Below the pieces are notes generated by a model. The model did no database searches. It worked only from the letters and a program-made list of their open reading frames with translations, and had not been told where the DNA came from. DNA of 64,000 bases. Origin: Adiantum capillus-veneris (Eukaryota > Streptophyta > Polypodiopsida > Polypodiales > Pteridaceae). The translations under genes were made by a program, and so were the position numbers. Below are positions 54,030-63,796 of this stretch, piece after piece. Position 1 is the stretch's first letter, and each line of letters opens with the position of its first letter. The stretch lies in NCBI GenBank assembly GCA_014529385.2, contig CM043944.1:93950476-94014475 (forward strand), in the 5' to 3' direction.

Positions 54030-54152
54030 TGAAAGGGTGGTGGTAATGCGTGTGCTAGTCTACACCCAATCGTGCTATCTTATAGCCTCCCCCTAGCGTA
54101 CACATTGTTCGATTCTGCCGGTGTCCTTGCTCGTAGGACCCATGTCCTTACA
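54030..54152 (-). repeat. 3' LTR, 123 bp
   Basis: Shares GTGCTATCTTATAGCCTCCC and CCCATGTCCTTACA with the copies at 58663 and 58988. Confidence 0.92.
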
Positions 54153-54166
54153 TTACCCCCCCTTGG
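54153..54166 (-). promoter_or_regulatory. Polypurine tract
   Basis: On the minus strand CCAAGGGGGGGTAA directly precedes the LTR start TGTAAGGACATGGG. Confidence 0.9.
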
Positions 54167-54189
54167 AGAATTGTTTTTGTTCTAAAAAA

Positions 54190-54640
54190 AAAACGTAGGA
54201 AAACGTTTCTTAAGTGCGGAGACATTCTCCCATGTAGAACCTTCTTCAGGTCTATCTAGCCATTTTACTAACACCTATCGTCTGACATGATGTCTGGTGC
54301 AAAGCTCATGAGAATCCAAAATCTTTTCGGGCTCATGAGGAATGCTTGGCCGTTCAATAAGGTCAAGTAACACATTTGTGTCAATGACATTATCATTTTG
54401 TTCTAGCTGTTTTCGTGAACGTCTAACATGAAAAACAAGATGAACTCGTGAGTGCTCTGGCAAAGCTAATTTATAGGCCACTAGACCTATACGTTTGGGA
54501 ATGGTAAACGGTCCACAATAGCATGGTGAAAGTTTAGCAACCTCTCTCGAATTCAGACTTTCTGAATGCTCCGGAACCTTGAGGAAAACCTTGTCTCCTT
54601 CTTTGAAAGTAGCAAGATGACGATGCTCATTTGCTACTAC
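54190..54640 (-). pseudogene. Integrase C-terminal module
   Basis: The minus strand near 54620-54510 reads TFKEGDKVFLKVPEHSESLN and KLSPCYCGPFTIPKRIGLVA, the GPF/Y module. The frame 54481-54275 continues MAYKLALPEHSRVHLVFHVR and a linker, and after a stop VLVKWLDRPEEGSTWENVSA (about 54270-54210) closes with a chromodomain-like end. The zinc-binding domain and the D-D-E core that should come before are absent: the sequence jumps here straight from RNase H. An element in this state cannot integrate by itself. Confidence 0.8.
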
Positions 54641-54659
54641 ATTATATCACCCCTTGCAA

Positions 54660-55080
54660 TATCCTAGCTTACAATCATAATCTTGAAGGATTTCTGCCCA
54701 TCTAGATTTACGACCCTTCAAGTCCGTTTGAGTAGTAAACCATTTGATACTCTCATGGTCAAAAACTACGTCAAACTTGGCACCATATCAATAGTGTCGC
54801 CACTTTCGTAAAGCGTGAATTATAGCATAGAGCTCTATCTCTTCATAGACAAAATAATTCTGTTGAGCTCTATCTAACTTTTTACTTTCAAAGGCTATAG
54901 GTCTTCCCTCCTGAAGAAGTACCTCACCAATTGCTTTATCACTAGCATCAGTCTCCACCACAAACGGCTTAAGTGGGTCAACGATTGCTAGGATGGGAGC
55001 AGTGGCTATAGCTACCTTGAGCTGTTCAAAACTGTGTTTTTGGGCTTCTTCCCAAGAAAAGGTCTCACTTTTGCTTTAAG
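54660..55080 (-). pseudogene. RNase H domain
   Basis: The minus strand reads FEQLKVAIATAPILAIVDPL, then FVVETDASDKAIGEVLLQEG (first Asp), PIAFESKKLD, NYFVYEEIELYAIIHALRKW (Glu), FDVVFDHESIKWFTTQTDLK (Asp) and WAEILQDYDCKLGYCKG. It is nearly continuous. The last Asp (ADALSR) is not reached because the integrase-region deletion begins here. Confidence 0.8.
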
Positions 55081-55128
55081 TTGATCCGTCATAGGAACAG
55101 CGATTTTGGCATAATCACGGATATAGTA

Positions 55129-55854
55129 TCAATAAAATCCATCCAAGCCTAAAAATATTTGAAGCTCCACAACCGTGTTGGGATGTGGCCATCGAAGAAT
55201 GGCAGCGACCTTGTTAGTGTCCATTTTGATTCCATAATAAGAGATCACATGACCGAGGTAATGTATCTCTGTTTTAAATAAATCGCACTTGCTTTGCTTA
55301 GCATACAACATGTGAGCTTGTAGCTGTTTGAACACTAATCGTAAGTGTTCTATGTGTTCATCTTCAGTGTTATTGTAAATGAGAATGTCATCAAGGAAAA
55401 CCACAATAAATTTTCCTAATAGGGATGTAAGACACTATCCATGAGTGTCATAAATGTAGTTGGGGCATTGGTTTAACCAAAAATTCAGAATGCCCGAACC
55501 GTGTTCTAAAGGCAATTTTGGAGATATCTTGCAAAAGATACACACCTAGTGGTATCCTAAACGAAGATCTATCTTTGTATAGTATCTTGCTCCATGGATT
55601 TCATCAAACAACTCATCCGCTCAAGGTAGAGGATACTTGTTCTTGATGGTTATGGCATTTAATCCGCAATAATCTATGCACATAAGCATAGTACCATCTT
55701 TCTTTTTTTCCAATAGATTTGGTGATGCCCAAGACGAAGTGCTAGGTCTAATGAAACCACGAGCGAGGTAGTCGGCCAACTGACTCTCAACCTCCTTGGC
55801 TTCTTTAGCACTCATATGATAAGGTGGTTTACTCATTGGTTTAGTGCTTGGCAA
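55129..55854 (-). pseudogene. Gypsy RT
   Basis: Frame 55854-55621 encodes the fingers: [40 protein letters not shown] and [17 protein letters not shown]. After stops near 55620-55405, where GARYYTKIDLRLGYH-type wording is damaged, frame 55404-55129 gives MVFLDDILIYNNTEDEHIEH. This includes the F-L-D-D catalytic box, then LGHVISYYGIKMDTNKVAAI and the thumb motif FLGLDGFY. The catalytic aspartates are present but the frame is broken between fingers and palm. RT copies the element RNA. Confidence 0.85.
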
Positions 55855-56222
55855 GACATCTATGACATGCTACACATCACGTGTAGGGGGTAAACCCAGC
55901 GGTAAATCACTTGAGAATACATCACTATACTCCGCGAGTAAGTGAATCAGCTTTTGCCATGCAAAAGGAGAAAGTAAACTAGAGTAATGCTGGGATGGAG
56001 AATCTTGTAATTTCTGTAAGTTTTACAACAGTTGTACGTTCTCTATAGAATTAAAATTGAGAGCACTTTGCTTGTTAGATTTGTTAACACTTTGCTTATC
56101 ATTAGAATTCATTGCACTTTGCATACCATTACTAGAATTCACCGCACTTTTCTCTTGAGAATTCACAAGACTTGGAGACAAGCAGTAACACAAAAAGACT
56201 TCATCTATTAAATATGCTTTCT

Positions 56223-56648
56223 CTAAAATAAAAAGCTCGGCTGTACATATAAGAGGTGAGGATGGTATATTTTCTCACCAAGCAAAAGCGCATGTTTACC
56301 ATTGACCATAAAGGATAAGGAGTTCTGTTCATAACTAGTGTGCAATGTGTTTCCTAAACCATGCAGCCATTCCCGTCCTAAAACTACATCAGCACGCTCC
56401 ATGTTCATAACTTGAAAGTCAAGGGTCATCGTATGATCTTGAACGATAAGCTCAACCCCTTGAACTACCGTGTTCCATACTTCTTTATCATTGCCAAACA
56501 TTTGTTCAACCACATACTTGTGAGAGCAGGGAGTTTGTGTAAGCTTCAATTTCTTGACTGGCTTATAGTTCAGGAAGTTATGAGTTGCACCATCATCCAC
56601 TAAAATACGAACACATTGTCCGTTAATAGTGCCATGCATGCGAATCAA
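56223..56648 (-). pseudogene. Gypsy aspartic protease
   Basis: Open frame of 141 codons. MIRMHGTINGQCVRILVDDG then ATHNFLNYKP: the active-site triad D-S/T-G appears as D-D-G. Further on, VELIVQDHTMTLDFQVMNME and ADVVLGREWLHGLGNTLH contain the flap and the VLGxxWL turn. Downstream (56222-55855) lies a Ser/Asn-rich spacer with stops before RT. Apart from the unusual active-site residue it looks well formed. Confidence 0.8.
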
Positions 56649-56725
56649 ATCATGGGGGCCAAAGGTGGGCTGTCACATTGAAGCTGGCACACAACACTTA
56701 TGCTTTTCTTCCATATGAAGAACCT

Positions 56726-57320
56726 CTACAGTAACACAATATTTAGGAGATCAATATAATGTGAGGCGTTGCACGTGTGCATGGCCTTTTCTTTGCCTTG
56801 AAAAAGAGGACAATCTTTCTTGTTATGTTGGTCCAAAAGACATCTAAAACAAAAATTGTGTTTCTTTGCATGCTCGAAATCAATAGTGCTGAGAGATCCA
56901 CGTGGAGTATCTCGTGAGTGCTTAGGCTTCTTAGCCTCTTGTGGACGTGGAGAGGTAGATTGTCTCCTTATTCCTCTTGGAACGTGTGGGAGATCTACCT
57001 TGCCATTGGCTCTTAGCCACATTGCTCTTAGCAAAATTATTCTTAGAGTAGGGAACATTTCCCTTCCTCTCTTGGTCATCATCATATCTTTGGGCATGAC
57101 TGATGGCTTCTTCCAAAGTTTTTGGATGTTGGGTCTTGACATGAAGACAATAGTCTTTGTCAAGACCCCTATTATAACCCCGTATCTTTTGGAATTCATC
57201 TAGACCTTCTAGTTTTAATATGATTTCCTGATACTTCAAAAGGTATTGTGTGAGAGAGAGGCCAAACATGCGGCATGCATCCCATGCTAACCAATTCTTA
57301 TCTTCTTCATTGGAGTCCAA
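56726..57320 (-). pseudogene. Gag capsid end and zinc knuckle, frameshifted
   Basis: Frame 57320-56931 reads DSNEEDKNWLAWDACRMFGL, the helical YLLKYQEIILKLEGLDEFQK and TQHPKTLEEAISHAQRYDDD, typical of gypsy gag capsid ends. One frame over, 57199-56726 ends with HNFCFRCLLDQHNKKDCPLF, a CCHC zinc knuckle in which the C-x2-C is followed at normal spacing by H and C. A frameshift near 57000 separates capsid from knuckle. Confidence 0.8.
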
Positions 57321-57441
57321 AAACTCTTTGGAGAAAGAAGCTTAAAACGTAGCCCAAGACGGAGGATGAGCATCTATTGATAGGCCTTGCTTTTAAGAGA
57401 TAGACTTGTTTCCACAGCCGTCTTTATATCCGGGGTGTGTC

Positions 57442-57900
57442 TCAATCTATGAATATCACTCCATTTGTGTAAGAACGTATTGACGCATCCTTGTTGTGAT
57501 CATGCTCTTCCCCGTGAAAGTCAGGAATGGTGATATTCTTAAGTAATGCATTGTTACCTTCTACATCTTCTAAAGCACTTGTTTCTTGGACTCCTTGAGT
57601 AGTGTGAGCTTGGTTTCCTTGAACCATGTCACTTGTGTCTCTGTGAGCCGTCTGTGAATTCATAAATTTCACAAGTAGCTCCATCAGATCGGTAACATTT
57701 TCATTGCGTGCAGAGAGGTTGCGTTCAAGTACGTTTTGGCAATTTTTCAAAGTCTTGAAAGCAGCCATATCTACAAGGCCATGATCTCCTAGATCATCAT
57801 CGTCATGCATATTAATGTCAGCAACACCCATGGTGCTCTGATTTTTATCTACGTGCTCAAAATCAAAAGCGTGTGTAGGTGGGATATCCTCACTGGCCAT
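57442..57900 (-). pseudogene. Gag N-terminal frame
   Basis: Starts at the ATG at 57900 (MASEDIPPTHAFDFEHVDKN). It is acidic at first (NMHDDDDLGDHG), then has a coiled-coil-like helix (FKTLKNCQNVLERNLSARNE) and ends in LKNITIPDFHGEEHDHNKDA, the ITIPxFxG entry to the gypsy gag fold, shortly before a stop. It lies about 750 bp downstream of the primer site on the minus strand, so the leader is long. Confidence 0.7.
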
Positions 57901-57909
57901 GGTAAACAC

Positions 57910-58649
57910 ACACTAATGTAAAGAGAGAGAAAAGAACGTCAACTTGTACCTTGTGAAGCTTGGAGTCTTTGTGTTTTTTATGCTCCGCGATTTGTGTTGC
58001 ATGCGAACCTCGCCTTGCGAAAATTGTAGCGCTTCACATGTTGTTCGTTGTAAGAACACCTTTGTTGATTCTTCATAAAAACTCGTTGTTTTTGTGAAGG
58101 CTTTTGTTCACTTTGAAGCTACCTCCTTGAGGAAAAAAGAATTTTTGGAGGAGAACTTGCCTTCTTTCAAGAAGTGAAAAGGAAGGGTGAAACTACTTCC
58201 TTGAAGTTTGAAGCTTTCCTTTTCTTTCTAGCTTTCTTTTCAACACAAGTGTGCTATCTTTCCTCGTTATACACAACAAGGCACAATATCTAGATAGTAA
58301 AGTGTTGACCACTTACCCTCATGGGGTGGGTTCAACACTCTTTCATGCAAGGGTTAAGTGGGCCTTCCTACGTGTGCACCCAACGGCGCCAACGGAAGCC
58401 TTCGAAGCCTCGGTGCTATAGAGTTGCTGGTCAAGTTTGCCTTGGTCATCCGCCTTGGTCGTGCACTGTGGAGGGCATAGGTGGGGCGGCCGTGATCGGC
58501 TATCATTGTCTGTCTACGTGTGTTGCACACAGGAGACTGTGCATGCCTTCTTTTTGTTGCACAATGGAGACGTCGCTGTCTATAGATCGTGGGAGAGAAG
58601 CAGCGCGTCACATGCACATGCAACCTACTTTTTCCCTTTCCAAAAAATA
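57910..58649 (-). other. 5' leader of the nested gypsy element
   Basis: Non-coding leader between primer site and gag. It is GC-richer at 58320-58650. The open frames there on both strands overlap and carry no motif. Confidence 0.5.
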
Positions 58650-58661
58650 GCTTGGATACCA
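58650..58661 (-). promoter_or_regulatory. Primer binding site
   Basis: On the minus strand TGGTATCCAAGC lies one base inside the LTR end. The first seven bases match the initiator-Met complement. Confidence 0.7.
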
Positions 58662-58662
58662 G

Positions 58663-58785
58663 TGAAAGGGTGGTGGTAATGTGTGTGCTAGTCACCACCC
58701 AACCGTGCTATCTTATAGCCTCCCCCTAGCGTACACATTGTCCAGCCGTGCTGGTGGCCTTGTCCGTAGAACCCATGTCCTTACA
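58663..58785 (-). repeat. 5' LTR, 123 bp (inner copy)
   Basis: Adjoins the better primer site and is followed by CATTG. Confidence 0.92.
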
Positions 58786-58987
58786 CATTGGTAGTTGTGT
58801 TAAAGATTTATGGAAGACTTTGCGGTCGCTATGTGTCTACTTGTACTGCACACAAGAAACTGTGCTTGCCTTCTTTTTGCTGCACAGCAGAGACGTTGTT
58901 GTCTGCAGATCGTGGGAGAGAAGCAGTGCATTGCATGCACATGCTACCCATTTTTTCCCTTTCCCAGAAATAGCTCGGATATACTAG

Positions 58988-59110
58988 TGAAAGGGCGGTG
59001 ATAATGCATGTGCTAGTCTCCACCCAATTGTGCTATCTTGTAGCCTCCCCCTAGCGTACACACTATCCGGTCGTGCCGATGGCCTTGCCCATAGGACCCA
59101 TGTCCTTACA
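58988..59110 (-). repeat. 5' LTR, 123 bp (outer, duplicated copy)
   Basis: Followed by CATTG and then by the true continuation of the host RT. Its primer site is degraded (TAGTATATCC). Confidence 0.92.
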
Positions 59111-59470
59111 CATTGGTAGTTGTGTTAAAGATTTTATGGACGACTTTTGTGTCTACAGCAGTAGGGTTGAACACCATGAGAAGTTGCAGATGGTATTGGC
59201 ATGATATGATGAATGTGGAGGACAACTAAATCCAAAGAAATGTCATCTAGCATAGCCAAGGGTGAAGTTATTGGGCCATATGGTGTCAGAAAATTGCATT
59301 GAGGCTGATCCAAACAAGGTTAAGTCTATTATTCTTCTTCCATCATCTAAGAGTACGAAGCAATTGGCAACCTTTATACACAAAGTGAAGTACATGGCAC
59401 GATTTATTCCATTGTCTTCACATCTCCTTTATCCATTACAACAAGTGGCAAAGCATGAGCCATTGTAATG
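59111..59470 (+). pseudogene. Gypsy RT, second half of the split element
   Basis: Immediately after the target duplication the host frame resumes with the catalytic box FMDDFCVYS (about 59138-59165), then HEKLQMVLA, NPKKCHLA and VKLLGHMVSENCIEADPNKV and the thumb ATFIHKVKYMARFI. A few stops are present (near 59203 and 59252). Together with 53429-54029 it makes one RT cut about ten residues upstream of its active site. Confidence 0.85.
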
Positions 59471-59479
59471 GGATGACAA

Positions 59480-59870
59480 GTGTGAAGAAGTGTTTCAAGA
59501 GGTGAAAGAGGTGTTAGGGGGGCTGTCAGCCATGCAGGCTCCTGATTGGGAGCAAGTGTTTTATGTAAATCCATCTATGCCATTGGAGCCATGCTATTGC
59601 AAAAGGGGAAGGGCAGCCATTATATGAGGCCAGTGTATTGTGCAAGCCGAGTGAAGTTGGTAGCAGAAGGAAAATTGTTGGAAGTAGAGCTAGTGATGGC
59701 CAATGTAATATTTTCCTGTGAACGATTTCGTCATTACTTGCTACCACGACCTTTCGTTTTCTTAATGAGTTATGCCTTTTTGCCACAGTTAATTAATGGC
59801 ACTAACACGTCAAATGTGGTCAAGAAATGCGTAATTGAGTTGCAAGAGTTTGAGTCCTATTTGTAAGTGG
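59480..59870 (+). pseudogene. RT-linked RNase H
   Basis: CEEVFQEVKEVLGGLSAMQA leads into the domain. VFYVNPSIYAIGAMLLQKGK is where the first catalytic Asp (usually DAS) is replaced by N-P-S. VELVMANVIFSCERFRHYLL keeps the Glu-bearing helix only in part. The frame is open for 106 codons (59546-59866), but the catalytic residues look eroded, as is usual for the first RNase H in dual-RNase H elements. Confidence 0.65.
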
Positions 59871-59979
59871 AAGATAGTACAAGAGCTACCCTGTCTGATT
59901 TGTTTAATTACAAGGAGAATCCCCTTCTTGTTAAGGAAGAGGTGCTGAGAAGGGTAGTTGAAGAAGTGCCACAAATCAG

Positions 59980-60361
59980 CATTCCACATGTGTTGTTCTT
60001 TGATGGCTCATAAAGAAAGATCCATGATGCGGCTTCAGGGGGTATAGCACTTTACGATCCAGAGGGGAAGCTACTATGCAAGAGAGGGTTCAAATTGGAT
60101 GCTCATAGTAACAATGAAGCTGAATATACTACCTTGGAAGCCGGATTACATATTTGTTTGAAGCGTGGGATTAGAAGGTTGAGCATAAAAGGTGATGTCT
60201 TGTTAGTTGTGAAGCAAGTGTTGGGTGTGTTGAAGAGCAAGAACACCTCATTGAAAGAAATGTGATTCAGAATTAAAGGCCTGTTAAAAAAGTTTGAAGC
60301 ATGGAGCATCGGACACATTGAATGTGCTCTAAATGGAGAGGCACATGAAGCATCTCAAAGC
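59980..60361 (+). pseudogene. Second, archaeal-type RNase H (aRNH)
   Basis: Near 59985 the frame reads HVLFFDGS (first Asp), a stop, then GGIALYDPEGKLLCKRGFKL, NNEAEYTTLEAGLHICLKRG (catalytic Glu in NNEAEY), LSIKGDVLLVVKQVLGVLKS (Asp in GD) and after another stop a LLKKFEAWSIGHIECALNGE end where ADxLA would provide the last Asp. This is the plant-type additional RNase H found between RT-RNase H and integrase in Tat-lineage elements. It degrades RNA in RNA/DNA hybrids. Two stops inactivate it. Confidence 0.8.
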
Positions 60362-61764
60362 ATGATTGGGGAGCTATTTGTGTTGCGGACTAATTTACCT
60401 CTTTATCATGGTTGGGAAAGTTTGGCTCAAGAAGAGGAGTTTTTGCTAACAGGAATCATTTCGAAGGACATTCAGAAGTCTGAAAAGTATGATTTTGTGC
60501 GTAGAGAATCCAAGTACAAATTGATTGGTGATGTCTTGTACATGAAAGGGGTTGATCTCGTGTTGAGACGTGTACCATGGTGGGAGGAGCTTTATAGAGT
60601 GCTAGAAGAGAATCATGAAGGCACATATGGCGGACATTTTGCTCTAAAGATCACCTTGCAAAAGATCTTACAAGAGGGGTATGTATGGCCTAGTTTTCAC
60701 AAGGATGTTCACCATTGGTGTAGGTCTTGCAATAGATGTCAAGCATTTGGGAAGAAAGTGTTGAAGCCAGAGATACAAAAAACTATTATGGCATTTGATG
60801 TGTTTAAAAAGTGGGGGATTGATGCAATAGGCCCGTTACCTATCACAAGCAGGGGCAAAAGCTATATTTTGACTGCAGTGGATTATCTCTCTAGATGGGC
60901 AGAGGCTACAGCAGTAAAATAAATCACTCGAAGGATGTGGAAAAATTTGTATACGATGAAATATGTTGCAAGTTTGGGGTGCCACTGGAGCTATTTTCGG
61001 ATTATGGGCCATGATTTAGAGCTAAACAATTAGACTTTTTATACACGAAGATGAAGATTAGGCCCCAGTATACCACTCCTTATTATCCACAATGTAATGG
61101 CAATGGTGATTGGTACAAATTCTTTCGAAAGTGATAGAGCACCAAGGAAAGAGTTGGGATTTGGAATTGCCTAGTGCATTATGGGCTTATCTTACTTCGG
61201 TGAAGACAGGTATAGGGTTTACTCCATTTCATTTGGTATATGGAAAGGAAGCACTATTGCATGTGGAAATATAGTTGCCTACGATCAAGATGGTAGAAAA
61301 GTTGCTTGGGCAATCGAGTGTGCATTCAAAGAGAGGCTCTTACAATTACAAGAGGTTCAGCTGGATAGGGTGAGCGCATTGGAACATTATGGACAGATGC
61401 AAGATAAGGCTTTAGAAAAGATAAATGTAAAGGTCAAAAGTAAGGGTATCAAGAAACATGACTTGGTTTTGTGCTACAACAGCAAGCTGGACAAGAAATT
61501 CCAAAAGAAGTTTCAAATTAAGTGGGAAGGCCCTTTCAAGGTAGTGGAGTGTTTTCCGAATGTAGTACACACCAGCTCGCTAACCTAGATGGGAGTCTAC
61601 ATAAGTCAAGGGTAAATGGATTGCATCTTAAATTATATCATGCTAGATTAATGATGGTGGAGCAAGATGAGCTATTTGTAGAACAAGTAATGTCTGTGAG
61701 GGATGAGGAGACCTGTGACGCGGCGAGTCTCATATCTCTTTTTGTTGTTTTTGATCATGAATGA
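60362..61764 (+). pseudogene. Integrase of the split gypsy element
   Basis: Frame 60362-60922 carries a long pre-integrase region and the HHCC zinc-binding domain (NHEGTYGGHFALKITLQKIL and HHWCRSCNRCQAFG), then the core start KKWGIDAIGPLPITSRGKSY with the first catalytic Asp and ILTAVDYLSRWAEATAVK. A TAA at 60920-60922 follows. The second Asp and the Glu regions (60923-61180) are readable only in pieces. Frame 61181-61588 has the C-terminal part: VKSKGIKKHDLVLCYNSKLD and KFQIKWEGPFKVVECFPN, the GPF module, and after a frame change ANLDGSLHKSRVNGLHLKLY closes the protein near 61660. Confidence 0.8.
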
Positions 61765-62717
61765 TCTAGCAGGCTAGGGGATGGGCAAATTATGTGAGGA
61801 GTTTTTTGGAAGAAGTGATTGTGCATATGTACATACACATGCATGGTGCATCGAATAAAGAATTGCCCATTGTCTAGAGCCAAGTGGTTACGTGGGGCCC
61901 ACATGTGTACAGGTAGGACAGCGTGTACATAGTACATCGATCTTCATCGTCATCGCTATCGGTATGTTTTTCTATAATAATGAGGGGTTGGCAGATCGTA
62001 AAACTTCTCAAGGAAACTATCAGCGGGCCGACGCCATGAGGTAAGAAGGTGCGTCAAGTGGCATCCAATGGCGTAAAGAGGTCGAATGGGATCAAGACTT
62101 GCATGTCGATAAGTGAGGAAACAGCAGGAGTGCTTTCTTCTGATGAATTATGCAAAAAGGTCACCATGAGAACTATATTTGGGGGCCACTTCACGTGATT
62201 GTTGGATGCATTATTGAAAAAACTTGAGAGCTAGGTGTGCGGATGGATGTAGAAAGGTAACGAAAATGCATTGCGTGGCCACTTTTTGGCCAATTCGAGG
62301 TTTGTTTGAGATCAATCAAAAGGCCAAAGGTGCCCAAGGGATAAAGTGAAGTGTGGACACTAAAAAACCTGAGGAAAAACCAGAAAAAACATGGAGAGAA
62401 GAGGAGGAACAATTGCAACTCAGTTTTTGCTGTTTTTGGAGCTTGTTTTGGCCATAAATTGCTCATTCGAGCTCGGATTTGAGCACGTTGATATCGTAGA
62501 CTGTGGTTTTTGGCCGTTTTGGACGTAATGGCGCTGTCCATTTTGCCAAATTCTTCCTATTGTTTTGGCTGTGTAAGTTTCTCCTGTGAGCGAAGCCTCT
62601 GCTCAAATTTATGATTGTATATGGCATATTTCATCCATATGGTGTGAGCTATTTGCCCCATTGGTGTTTACCCAAGCTCAATTGTATCTAAACATCAGAA
62701 ATCTTCCTCCTTTGAGC
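61765..62717. other. 3' region of the Tat-like element, boundary unresolved
   Basis: Non-coding. The 3' LTR of the split gypsy element should start here, possibly after the purine-rich AGGCTAGGGGATGGG at about 61770-61785, but with no left LTR in the window the boundary cannot be fixed. Confidence 0.35.
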
Positions 62718-62750
62718 TGATGTGTGTGTGTGTGGGTGGGTGTGGGTGTG
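62718..62750. repeat. Impure (TG)n
   Basis: TG and TGGG words, about 33 bp. Confidence 0.9.
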
Positions 62751-62850
62751 TTTGTGTTGAGTGGGCAAATGGATAGTCTCTCTCCTCTCACTCCATCGGT
62801 GTGTTCCTTGTCTTGGCCATGTGGATTGTGTAAGCCAAGTGGTGCCCCAT

Positions 62851-63419
<569 letters not shown>

Positions 63420-63780
63420 CCTGTAGCATGCGTAGAGAGAGAAGGAAGATCCACTCACACATGGCACACCGTACGTAACATAGTTGAGCCCAAGATTGAT
63501 TTAGAGAAAAGTCTATCTCAGGGTTACAAGGGTTTGGCCTATATACCTCAACCTAAGTTGGGTATTTTAGATAAGAGAGGTACTAATTACAACTATTGAG
63601 TGAATCTGACTCTCCATCCACTTTTATCATTATAGGGGTTTTTTGGAGATTTACAACATTAAAAAGACTTCCCGTAATCAGTCGGCTAAAATAGTTGGCT
63701 TTAAGCAAAAATGATATAATTAATTAGTGTGCCTCCATTGACCGCTTGGATTTGGCATGTGTTGGTCAACTGCTTCAACA
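63420..63780 (-). repeat. Probable copia 3' LTR (inner end not resolved)
   Basis: On the minus strand the sequence starts TGTTGAAGCAGTTGACCAAC right after a G-rich purine tract, the usual arrangement of a copia 3' LTR. A TATATAGG box follows near 63540. Without the partner LTR the far end is uncertain; it may reach beyond 63420. Confidence 0.5.
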
Positions 63781-63796
63781 CTCCCCCCTCCCGCGT
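63781..63796 (-). promoter_or_regulatory. Probable polypurine tract
   Basis: GCGGGAGGGGGGAG on the minus strand, directly before TGTTGAAG. Confidence 0.6.

Larger units (their letters stand above)
54030..59110 (-). mobile_element. Gypsy element with 123-bp LTRs, lacking the integrase core
   Basis: Minus-strand element bounded by 123-bp LTRs (54030-54152 and 58663-58785, with a third copy at 58988-59110) that run TGAAAGGG...CCTTACA on the plus strand. The flanking 5-mers are CATTG (54025-54029) and CATTG (58786-58790, and again 59111-59115), a perfect target duplication. A primer site adjoins the right LTR and a G-rich polypurine tract adjoins the left one. The interior encodes gag, protease, RT and RNase H, then skips the integrase core and resumes at the integrase C-terminus. 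Very short LTRs on a gag-pol-coding gypsy element are unusual. The third LTR comes from a later tandem duplication of the right junction. Confidence 0.9.
58512..59150. repeat. ~325-bp tandem duplication across the right junction of the nested element
   Basis: The block leader + primer site + LTR + CATTG + ~45 bp of host RT occurs at about 58512-58834 and again at about 58835-59150. LTR starts (58663, 58988) are 325 bp apart. The join between the copies lies at GTGTCTAC, a word present both in the host RT (59147-59155) and, as GTCTAC, in the element leader (58512). The two copies differ at many sites, so the event is not recent. Confidence 0.88.
52895..61790 (+). mobile_element. 5'-truncated Tat-like gypsy element with two RNase H domains, split by a nested element
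   Basis: In order on the plus strand: end of protease (52910-53140), acidic spacer, RT first half (53429-54029), then a nested element (54030-59110), RT second half (59111-59470), RNase H (59480-59870), a second archaeal-type RNase H (59980-60360) and integrase with GPY/F module (60362-61660). Two RNase H domains in tandem are the hallmark of the Tat lineage of Ty3/gypsy. No gag, 5' LTR or primer site is present on the left, where the sequence borders the methyltransferase-like remnant. The 3' LTR should begin after about 61765 but I could not define it. Confidence 0.8.
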
